DNA of 64,000 nt from Bradyrhizobium diazoefficiens (GTDB lineage: Bacteria; Pseudomonadota; Alphaproteobacteria; Rhizobiales; Xanthobacteraceae), in the NCBI RefSeq assembly GCF_016616235.1, contig NZ_CP067100.1:6445001-6509000 (forward strand). Direction: 5' to 3'. Shown piece after piece: positions 26,425 through 33,674 of the stretch. Both the position numbers and the translations under genes were made by a program. Under the pieces are notes generated by a model. The model was not told the origin of the DNA. It made no database searches and saw nothing but the letters and a program-made list of their open reading frames with translations. Position 1 is the stretch's first letter. The number at the start of each line of letters is the position of its first letter.

Positions 26425-27687
26425 TCACGCAGCGCCATCGGTTGCGGCGCGAACCTGCGGAAAGTGTGCCTCGCCCTGGCGTGGCGTCCCGACCACGCCA
26501 CTGGAGATCAACTGCTCAGCCTCCTGAGCGGTGTAGCCAAGCCGCGCCAACCATCGTTCAGTGTCGGCACCGAGGGTCGGCGGACGCGATGGGACGGGAA
26601 ACTCTTCGTCCAGCAGAAAACCTGGGCGCGTGACCCGCAAGGACGGCTCACCTGCCCTTTCAGCAGGTAACCTCTCCACGAAGTTACGATCCAACACATG
26701 CGGCTGCTGCAGAATTTGGGGAACGGTCAGCACACAGCCGGCAGGAACACCCGCGGCGTTCAGCAGCGCCTCCCATTCCTCTGCCGGCCTGGAGTTCAAG
26801 GCCGCGTTGAGCTCCTCGGTCAGCGACGCGCGGTTCAACTTGCGCGCCTCGCGCTTTGCAAAACGCGGGTCCGATTTCAGATCTTGCCGCCCGATCAGGT
26901 CGCAAAGGGTCTGGTACTGCTTTTGCTCGTTGGCGGCGATATTCAGGGGACCCGTAGCGGTCCGAAAAGTGCCTGACGGCGCAGCGGTGAAATTCTCATT
27001 GCCCATCGGCTGCGGCTCGACGCCGGCGTTCAGGTGATTGGATACTACCCATCCCATCGCCGCGATGGTCGCCTCGAGCAGCGAGACGTCGATGAAACGG
27101 CCGCGCTTCGTATGCCGCTGCTCGACGAGCGCGGCGGCGATGGCAAAGGCGGCCGTCAATCCGGCGATCGTGTCGGAGATCGGGAAGCCGGTCCGCAGCG
27201 GCGCCGTGGCCGCATCGCCCGTCACACTCATCGCACCTGAAAGGCCCTGGACGATCTGATCGTAGGCCGGCCGCCCGGACCACGGGCCGCTCTGCCCAAA
27301 GCCCGAGATCGCGCAATAGACGAGGCGTGGATTACGCTTGCTCAAGATGTCGAAGTCGAGACCAAGCCGCTCCATCACCTTGGGTCGGAAGTTTTCGAGA
27401 ACGACATCGGCCTCGGAGACGAGCCGTAGAAACACCTCCTTGCCCGGTTGCGACTTCAGGTCGAGCGCGATGGATTGCTTGCCGGCATTGACGGCCACGA
27501 AAGAGAGGCCTTGCAGACGCTCTGCCCTTTCCGGATCGGCGCCGAGCCGGCGGGCAAGATCACCGCCGTTCGGGTTTTCAATCTTGATGACCTCCGCGCC
27601 GAGGCGCGCAAGATGGTAGCCGCAGAACGGACCTGCCAAGACATTAGACAGGTCGAGGACGCGGATGCCGGAGAGCGGCAGAGACAT
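26425..27687 (-). CDS. CaiB/BaiF (class III) CoA-transferase
   Basis: A 420-residue family III CoA-transferase. N-terminal signature: LSGIRVLDLSNVLAGPFCGYHLARLGAEVIKIE in two parts (GIRVLDLSNVLAGPF; LARLGAEVIKIE). Also present are VAVNAGKQSIALDLK, CAISGFGQSGPW and RPAYDQIVQGLSG, the region of the catalytic Asp. The enzyme moves CoA between carboxylic acids through an aspartyl-CoA intermediate. It sits between the importer and the lyase, in the right order to activate an imported acid. Formyl-CoA, succinyl-CoA or acetyl-CoA could be the donor. Confidence 0.93.
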   Translation of the reverse strand: MSLPLSGIRVLDLSNVLAGPFCGYHLARLGAEVIKIENPNGGDLARRLGADPERAERLQGLSFVAVNAGKQSIALDLKSQPGKEVFLRLVSEADVVLENFRPKVMERLGLDFDILSKRNPRLVYCAISGFGQSGPWSGRPAYDQIVQGLSGAMSVTGDAATAPLRTGFPISDTIAGLTAAFAIAAALVEQRHTKRGRFIDVSLLEATIAAMGWVVSNHLNAGVEPQPMGNENFTAAPSGTFRTATGPLNIAANEQKQYQTLCDLIGRQDLKSDPRFAKREARKLNRASLTEELNAALNSRPAEEWEALLNAAGVPAGCVLTVPQILQQPHVLDRNFVERLPAERAGEPSLRVTRPGFLLDEEFPVPSRPPTLGADTERWLARLGYTAQEAEQLISSGVVGTPRQGEAHFPQVRAATDGAA

Positions 27688-27728
27688 CTGACAAAGCCTT
27701 CCTTGAGATGCGCGGCCGGGACCCGGAG

Positions 27729-28751
27729 CTATTTCAGCAACTTGGCTGCATGTTCGGAAAACCGATTGGTGAAGGTCTTGCCGAGATCGATGTTGGCCGC
27801 CGCAATCTTCGGGTCGAAATCACTCAGCACCGCGAGCGGAACCTTGGCCGCTTCGGCGTCCATGAGGCCGGTCTGGGAAAACAGCGCCTTCGAGGCCTTC
27901 AGAATTTCCATGTTCACCTCGCGGTTGTCCGTCTTGTACCCGGCCGGAACTGCATCGACGAGTTGCTCGGTCGACGCCGAGTTGATCCAGCGGTGGGTCT
28001 TCAGCAAGGCATTGACCAGGCGCTGCACGGTCTCCGGATTCTTGTCGATGAACGATTGCTGCAGGTAAAGGCACGCCGTCGGATAGACGCCTCCAAAGGC
28101 GACCTGGGAGCCTTCGACCGTGCGCGCATCGAACAGGGGCTTGGCCGCATTCTTCCGCGCCAGCAGCGTGGCGATGGGATCGAAATAGACCAGAGCGTCG
28201 ATGTTCTTGGCCTCAAGCGCGACCATGCCAGGCGCGCCGCTCCCGACCGCGATGATATTGACGTCGCGTGGTCCGAGGCCTGACTTCTTGATGTAATAGC
28301 GTGCCATCGTATCGGTCGACGAGCCGGGCGCGGTGATACCGAGCTTCAGTCCCTTGAGGCCAGCGCCGGTCTTCACTTTGTCGGCGAGGTCACTGCGTAC
28401 GCCCAAGAGAACTCCCGGGATGTCGTTGAGCAGGAACACGCAGGAGATCGCCTTGCCCTGCGCCTGCATCTGGATGGTGTGATCGTAGAAGCCTACCGTG
28501 CCATCGACCGAACCGCCGATCAGCGCCTGAAGTGCCTTGGAGCCGCCGGCCTGAAAATTCTCGACAGTGACGTCGAGGCCTTCTTCCTTGAAGTTGCCGA
28601 GCTTCACCCCGAGTTCGAGCGGCATGTAGTTGAGGATCTGGGAGCCGACAGCAATCTTCAGTGTCGCCTTCTCCGGTTCGGCGGCACAAGCCGACGAGAG
28701 GCCGAGGCCGATAGCCGCCACGCTCAGGATGACTCGCATCAGCGCGCGCAT
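27729..28751 (-). CDS. ABC transporter substrate-binding protein, NMT1/TauA type
   Basis: A 340-residue periplasmic binding protein. The start is set at the ATG at 28751, because GGAG lies seven bases before it and the signal peptide (MRALMRVILSVAAIGLGLS, ending SACA) then begins normally; an ATG at 28763 is also in frame. The NMT1/SsuA/TauA layout is seen in GSQILNYMPLELGVKLGNF, KGLKLGITAPGSSTDTMARYY and VYFDPIATLL. Ligands in this family range from sulfonates to pyrimidines and aromatic acids. It is followed by the CoA-transferase gene. Confidence 0.92.
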   Translation of the reverse strand: MRALMRVILSVAAIGLGLSSACAAEPEKATLKIAVGSQILNYMPLELGVKLGNFKEEGLDVTVENFQAGGSKALQALIGGSVDGTVGFYDHTIQMQAQGKAISCVFLLNDIPGVLLGVRSDLADKVKTGAGLKGLKLGITAPGSSTDTMARYYIKKSGLGPRDVNIIAVGSGAPGMVALEAKNIDALVYFDPIATLLARKNAAKPLFDARTVEGSQVAFGGVYPTACLYLQQSFIDKNPETVQRLVNALLKTHRWINSASTEQLVDAVPAGYKTDNREVNMEILKASKALFSQTGLMDAEAAKVPLAVLSDFDPKIAAANIDLGKTFTNRFSEHAAKLLK

Positions 28752-28781
28752 GTGGATCTCCATGGTTGACGATACATCAGT

Positions 28782-29555
28782 TCAGGTTTCGTGAGCGGGC
28801 GCTGGCCGCCATACCAGGAGGCGTTTCTCCGCACGATCGACGACGGCGTCGAGAGCAATGACGAATGCGGACAAGACGGTGATTCCGGCGAACACGCCGG
28901 TAGCGTCGAGCACGCCTTCGGCCTGCGCGATCAGATGGCCAAGACCTGCGGACGAGCCGAGGTACTCGGCCACGACAGCCCCCATGACCGCCATGCCGAC
29001 GGACACTCGCAGGCTCGACAGGATCCAAGTCGTAGCGGACGGCAGATAGACGTGGCGCAACAACGAGGATTTCGAGGCCCGCAAAAGCCGCGCATTTGCG
29101 AGCACGACCGGATTGACCTCGCGCACGCCCTGGAAGGTATTGAAGAAGGCGACGAACAGCACCAGGGTTACGCCGAGCGCGACCTTGGACGTCAGTCCCA
29201 GGCCAAACCAGATGACGAAGATCGGTCCCAGCAGAATGCGGGGGATCGCATTGAACATCTTGATAAAGGGCTGAACGACGTCGGCCGCGAACGGGCTCAG
29301 GCCGAGCCAAATCCCGAGCGCTGTGCCGATCGCTATCCCGATGACGAAGGATAGGATCGTCTCGACCAACGTAATGCCGACATCGGTCCAGAAATCGCCG
29401 GTGGACATCCATTCTTTTATGCGCTCGATCAGAGCGGACGGCGCCGGAAAGAAGAACGCATCGATAATCCCAGACCGTACGCCGAATTCCCAGATCAGAA
29501 GCAGCACAAGGATGATGGCAACCTGCGTGGCGACGACCCTAGTTCTGCGCGGCAT
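28782..29555 (-). CDS. ABC transporter permease, SsuC/TauC type
   Basis: A 257-residue inner-membrane permease with six hydrophobic segments. The ATG at 29555 overlaps the 3' end of the ATPase gene by 17 bases; the frame is open 62 codons further upstream with no similarity. The EAA loop is NARLLRASKSSLLRHVYLPSATTWILSSLR in part. With the ATPase upstream and the NMT1-type binding protein downstream it forms a complete importer. Confidence 0.92.
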   Translation of the reverse strand: MPRRTRVVATQVAIILVLLLIWEFGVRSGIIDAFFFPAPSALIERIKEWMSTGDFWTDVGITLVETILSFVIGIAIGTALGIWLGLSPFAADVVQPFIKMFNAIPRILLGPIFVIWFGLGLTSKVALGVTLVLFVAFFNTFQGVREVNPVVLANARLLRASKSSLLRHVYLPSATTWILSSLRVSVGMAVMGAVVAEYLGSSAGLGHLIAQAEGVLDATGVFAGITVLSAFVIALDAVVDRAEKRLLVWRPAPAHET

Positions 29556-30330
29556 AGCTCTTCTCCACCTCAGTGCCGAGCAGGGACCAGATCTCGCGAT
29601 AGAGGGCGACGAACTCGTCCGTGGTCTGGAGCGCAGAGACATCGCGCGGACGCGGCAGGGTGATCTTGACGTCACCGACCATCCGGCTCCCAGGGCCCGA
29701 CGACATGACGACCACGCGGTCAGCCAGCGTGATTGCCTCATCGAGATCGTGGGTGATGAAGATCAGGGAGCGTCGCTCCGCCTGCCACAGGTCGAGCAGG
29801 ATGCGGTGCATCAGCCGGCGGGTGTGGACGTCAAGCGCCGAGAACGGCTCGTCCATCAGGACGATTCTCGGCTCCATGATCAGCGTCTGCGCCATCGCGA
29901 CCCGCTTGCGCTGGCCGCCAGAGAGTTGATGCGGATAGCGCTCTTCGAACCCTTTGAGGCCCACCTTCGCGAGCCAGGGTCGCGCTTCCGCGCGCGCAGC
30001 TTGGACAGACTTGCCCTGGAATACCAGACCGAGGCCGACATTGTCCTGCGCGGTCTTCCATGGCAGCAGCCCTTCCTGCTGCAGCATGTAGCCGGACTGG
30101 TCATTCAGCCCGGCGAGCGGCATGCCGAAGATGCGGACCTCCCCCGAAGCGGGCTTCAAAAGCCCCGTGACGGTATTCAGGATGGTGGACTTGCCGCACC
30201 CGGTTGGCCCCACGACCGCGACGAATTCGGTGTCGCCGACTTGGAGGTTCATACTCTCGACGGCCGTGAAGGCGCCGAAGCGGATCATCACGTCACGCAA
30301 ATCAACGGCGAGCGCCGGCTGCCCTTCCAT
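29539..30330 (-). CDS. ABC transporter ATP-binding protein, SsuB/TauB type
   Basis: A 263-residue ATPase: Walker A GPTGCGKSTI, Q-loop MLQQEGLLPW, signature LSGGQRKRVAMAQTL, Walker B RIVLMDEPFSALD and H-loop FITHDLDEAI. It is the first gene of the minus-strand catabolic operon, transcribed away from the IclR gene. Its N-terminus (LAVDLRDVMIRFGAFTAVESMNL) is normal. The 159-base divergent region upstream carries palindromes likely bound by the IclR protein. Confidence 0.93.
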   Translation of the reverse strand: MEGQPALAVDLRDVMIRFGAFTAVESMNLQVGDTEFVAVVGPTGCGKSTILNTVTGLLKPASGEVRIFGMPLAGLNDQSGYMLQQEGLLPWKTAQDNVGLGLVFQGKSVQAARAEARPWLAKVGLKGFEERYPHQLSGGQRKRVAMAQTLIMEPRIVLMDEPFSALDVHTRRLMHRILLDLWQAERRSLIFITHDLDEAITLADRVVVMSSGPGSRMVGDVKITLPRPRDVSALQTTDEFVALYREIWSLLGTEVEKSYAAQN

Positions 30331-30343
30331 AGTTTCGCTCCGT

Positions 30344-30415
30344 AGAACTTATTCTGTTGTGTGAAATCAGTACCTGCATGAGGCGGACTGGTCAACCATA
30401 TTCTGTGAATCAGAA
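30344..30415. promoter_or_regulatory. Palindromes upstream of the importer operon
   Basis: Two imperfect inverted repeats lie in the divergent region: AGAACTTATTCT at 30344-30355 and TTCTGTGAATCAGAA at 30401-30415. Both contain the TTCT/AGAA half-sites also present in the larger palindrome beside the IclR gene. They are probable IclR-family binding sites controlling the minus-strand operon; this is inferred from position and symmetry. Confidence 0.5.
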
Positions 30416-30461
30416 CTACTCCGCTCGATAAAGGTGGATTTCACCTGGCATCGACGATAAG

Positions 30462-30480
30462 AGTTCTATTACATAGAACT
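30462..30480. promoter_or_regulatory. 19-bp palindrome, probable IclR operator
   Basis: AGTTCTATTACATAGAACT has perfect 8-bp arms (AGTTCTAT/ATAGAACT) around a 3-bp centre. It ends just before the GGAG ribosome site of the IclR gene, the place expected for autorepression. IclR-family operators are commonly short palindromes of this length. Confidence 0.65.
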
Positions 30481-30489
30481 GGAGCAGAT

Positions 30490-31179
30490 ATGGGCAAGAC
30501 TGGCGTTGACGCCGTTGGCAGGGCTCTCGCGATCCTGAAAGCCTTCGGCGCGGAACGCACCGCGATGACGCTCACCGAAATTGCTGACGCAACCGACCTC
30601 TATAAGAGCACGGTGCTGCGGCTGGCCGCTTCGCTGGAAGCCGACGGTTTCCTGGTTCGGGGCCCGGACCGGTTGTTTCGGCCGGGACCGGAGCTGTGGC
30701 GGCTCGGCGCGCTCTATCAACGCGGCCTGGACCTCGGTGAAGTGATCCGGCCGGCGCTCCGCCGACTGGTCGAAGCAACCGGGGAAACCGCGTCCTTCTA
30801 TGTCGCGGATGGCGATGAACGCATCTGTCTTTACCGCGTCAATTCTCCACGTTCGGTTCGACACCACCTTGAAGAGGGTCAGCGGTTGCCTATCGATCGC
30901 GGCGCCGGTGGCCGGGTTCTCACCGCCTACCGCGAGTCATCTGATCCGGCGGGGAAGAAGATCCGCGATCGCGGCTTTTACGTTTCGATCGGCGAGCGGG
31001 ATCCGGAGGTTGCTGCTGCAGCGGTGCCCCTGGTCGACGTGCATGGCAAACTGAGGGGAGCCCTCTCACTGTCAGCGATCAGAACGCGGTTCGATGCTGA
31101 CGCGCGCAAGACCGCAGTCAATGCTCTGAAGTCTGAAGCGAAGGCCTTGGTGGGCTTGCTGCCTGCGAGCGAAGAATGA
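30490..31179 (+). CDS. IclR-family transcriptional regulator
   Basis: A 229-residue regulator, with GGAG upstream of the ATG. The N-terminal winged helix-turn-helix (VGRALAILKAFGAERTAMTLTEIADATDLYKSTVLRLAASLE in parts: MTLTEIADATDLYKSTVLRL) is followed by the effector domain (LRRLVEATGETASFYV, GAGGRVLTAY, GALSLSAIRTRF). The gene is divergent from the importer/CoA-transferase/lyase operon and is almost surely its regulator. The effector would be a pathway acid or its CoA ester. Confidence 0.92.
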   Translation: MGKTGVDAVGRALAILKAFGAERTAMTLTEIADATDLYKSTVLRLAASLEADGFLVRGPDRLFRPGPELWRLGALYQRGLDLGEVIRPALRRLVEATGETASFYVADGDERICLYRVNSPRSVRHHLEEGQRLPIDRGAGGRVLTAYRESSDPAGKKIRDRGFYVSIGERDPEVAAAAVPLVDVHGKLRGALSLSAIRTRFDADARKTAVNALKSEAKALVGLLPASEE

Positions 31180-31492
31180 CGACCGAAGCGCCCGCCTGCG
31201 CCATCTGCCCCGAGCGAGGTGGATTCTAATCCCGGAAACCGAATGCGAGTGAGGCTCGCTCTTCGAAAGCAGGTGTCAAGCGCGTTCTATTTGGAAAAGA
31301 CTGATCCGCGGCAGGCACGTTCTAAAACCAAATTTTGGGGAACGACGACGGTCGGGAGCTTCGTCGTTATCATCGTGCAGCATCGTGGAGGCCTCATGCG
31401 GCCCATGTAAGCCCTAGCATGCTGTTGAAAAAGGTGCTCGCCGCCGACCTGCCACCGTGATTCATTGTCTCCGACGAGATTCGGAGACGAGC

Positions 31493-32479
31493 GTGCGTGG
31501 CGGCGACTATCGAACCGGCGAGCTGTTCAGCTACGTTGAGCTCGGGGCGCGGGTACGGCGCGATCATCCGCTGCGAGCGATCCGGACCATTGTGAACGAG
31601 GTGCTGTCGACGCTGGAACGCGAGTTTTCCGCGCTCCATTCGCCGATTGGACGGCCGTCGGTCCGGCCGGAGAGGCTGGTGCGGGCGATGCTGTTGCAGG
31701 TGTTTTATTCGATCTGCTCGGAGCGGCTTCTGATGGAGCGGCTGGAATACGATTTGCTGTTCCGCTGGTTCGTCGGGATCGGCGTCGACGACGCCGTCTG
31801 GGGCCATTCGGTGTTCTCGAAGAAGCGCGACCGGCTGCTGGAAGGCGACATCGGGGCCAAGTTCCTGGTGGCCGTGTTGGCGCAGCCCAAGGTGAAGAAG
31901 CTTCTATCGAGCGATCACTTCTCGCTCGACGGCACGCTGATCGAGGCCTGGGGCCTCGACGAAGAGCATCAAGCCGAAGGACGGTTCTGGCGAGCCGCCG
32001 GCTCAGCGCGGCGGTCGCAATGCGGAAGCGAACCTCCATGGCCAGAAACGCTCGAACGACACCCATGCCTCGACCTCTGATCCGGATGCCAGGCTCTACC
32101 GCAGGGATAAAGGCAAGGAGACGAAGCTGTGCTTCATCGGGCCGACCGGCCGACAGCGATCACGCTTGGTGCCGACAAAGCCTATGACGCAGAACGCTTC
32201 ATCAACGAGCTGCGCTCGATGAACCTGACACCGCACGTTCCACAGAAGATCAGGGGCCGCAGCTCTGCGATCAATGGGCGAACAACCCGGCACGGCCGCT
32301 ATGCCGTCAACCAACGAATCCGCAAGCGCATCGAGGAGGCATTCGGCTGGATGAACACGATCGCCGGGCAAGAGAAGACGAGCTTCCGTGGCCGTGATCG
32401 CATGGGATGGGCTTTTACCTTCGCTGCCGCCGCCTGCAATCTGGTGCGGCTGCCGAAGCTGATAGCGGAGGCCGGCTGA
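31493..32479 (+). pseudogene. IS5-family transposase, frameshifted and internally deleted
   Basis: The usual start is the GTG at 31493 (VRGGDYRTGELFSYVEL). The N-terminal half through FSLDGTLIEAW reads well. An extra G near 31950-31953 then shifts the frame; the lost sequence continues in the next frame as ASTKSIKPKDGSGEPP and THASTSDPDARLYR. After KLCFIG about 60 codons, including catalytic DDE-domain sequence, are deleted. The C-terminal part resumes at 32129 as RADRPTAITLGADKAYDAE and runs to 32479 through RKRIEEAFGWMNT. Two lesions make it inactive. Confidence 0.85.
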
Positions 32480-32823
32480 TGGCCAAGGTTCCCGGCTTCG
32501 CCAAGGCCTTTGCGGGCCGCTGGCGCATCGTCGAAATGGACAAGTGGGACAGCGACTTCCTCGATCTTGTCGAAGAGGCGCATCTCACCTTCAAGGGCAA
32601 GTCCGATGGTGAAATCGCCTTCGGCGCGCTAAAAGGCTTTATCGACGTCCGCTACAGCACCCGGGACGGATCGGCCTGCGCGGAGTTCTCGTGGGAAGGA
32701 CACGATGAGAGTGATCCTGCCTGCGGTCGCGGATGGGCTATGATCGGCACCGCGGGCAGGCTCGTCGGCCAGTTCTACATGCACAATGGCGACGATTCAG
32801 GCTTCGTTTGCGAACGCGGCTGA
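32479..32823 (+). CDS. IS passenger protein, unknown
   Basis: A 114-residue protein whose ATG overlaps the transposase stop (TGATG). Acidic and soluble, with motifs WRIVEMDKWDSDFLDLVEEAHL and GRGWAMIGTAGRLVGQFYMHNGDDSGF. I recall the same small protein riding behind this type of IS5 transposase in rhizobia and other bacteria; its function is unknown. It is intact even though the transposase is broken, so the copy may be a recent casualty or the gene may be kept for its own sake. Confidence 0.78.
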   Translation: MAKVPGFAKAFAGRWRIVEMDKWDSDFLDLVEEAHLTFKGKSDGEIAFGALKGFIDVRYSTRDGSACAEFSWEGHDESDPACGRGWAMIGTAGRLVGQFYMHNGDDSGFVCERG

Positions 32824-33112
32824 GTTCTTCAACAGCCTGCTAGATCATAGCGGTACGCATCATTTGCCAGCAACGTGATGATGCGAAGTTTGCCGTTGGA
32901 AACTGCACGTACTCGCTAGGTAAATTCCATCTTCCGCCTGTAGGTCAGACGGTCAGTTTTGCTTTAAGCAGGTGCGAGAATTGCGTTATCTTCAACGCGG
33001 TTGTGACACTCTCTCCGCGCTGCAGATCGAAGAAACGACGGGAGCCATTTCCCGAGTGCCGGGTGTGAATCCACGGAAAAAGAGAGTTTAGTACCCAATC
33101 ATCGGCGCTACA

Positions 33113-33490
33113 TCATTCATTGCCCATGGCCTGCACCAGATCGTCCACCGAGCGGGTCAAGACGCCTTGCACATTGGATTCCTGCACTGCGGCGGTGAGC
33201 GCCTTCTCGGCCATGCGGCGCGGCTCCAGGAAGCCGGGGAAGTAGGACCCTTTGCGCAGGTTGGGAATGCGAAGTTCGACGGCGCCGATGCGGGTCTCCC
33301 AGATCCGGTCGCGGCAGCCGTTGCGTTGGGCCAGGCGCTGGGCGCTGCTCTCGCCGTGGGCAGCCTCGCTCTGGCCGTGGATTTCCAGTTCGATCAGACG
33401 CTGGCCCGCAAAGCCGATCATCTCACGCAACAGATCGGCATTGGGGGACTTCTCCACGAACGTGCGCAGGTTCGGCATATCGTCGCTCAT
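33113..33490 (-). pseudogene. IS256-family transposase, N-terminal fragment
   Basis: About 125 residues (start MSDDMPNLRTFVEKSPNADL) of a protein that is normally about 400. LIELEIHGQSEAAHGE, RNGCRDRIWETRIGAVELRIPNLRKGSYFP and EKALTAAVQESNVQGVLTRSVDDLVQAMG match the N-terminal part of IS256 transposases. The frame ends in GNE* where the family continues into its catalytic domain, so the DDE residues are missing. The left end of the element probably lies near 33600-33650. Confidence 0.85.
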
Positions 33491-33674
33491 CGATGGTTCC
33501 TCGGTTGCGTTGGCATGTCGCAAGTCGATCCTGCCGGCGAACCGCCGGTGACCACCGCAAAGCCACCCGCGCGCTACGGCGCACGCGTACCGGGCGGCAT
33601 TGATTTACTGAGCTACACCATCACTGGCGACACGACCCTCCTTTGTCACCACCATAGGCATCTATTACTCGCTC

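Larger units (their letters stand above)
31414..32843 (+). mobile_element. Damaged IS5-family insertion sequence with passenger gene
   Basis: The ends are inverted repeats: left CTAGCATGCTGTTGAAAAA (31414-31432), right end reading inward CTAGCAGGCTGTTGAAGAA (32843-32825), 16 of 19 matching. CTAG at both ends may be a duplicated target or part of the repeat. Inside lie a broken transposase and a short passenger gene. The element is about 1.43 kb, shorter than expected because part of the transposase is deleted. A second, much more decayed copy of its left end lies at 45853-46145. Confidence 0.8.

Noticed and set aside
32952..32990. Plus-strand GTCAGTTTTGC..TTAAGC resembling a tts box
   Set aside because: The AAGC block is displaced by one base, TCG and the distal CCTA block are absent, and no gene follows on that strand.
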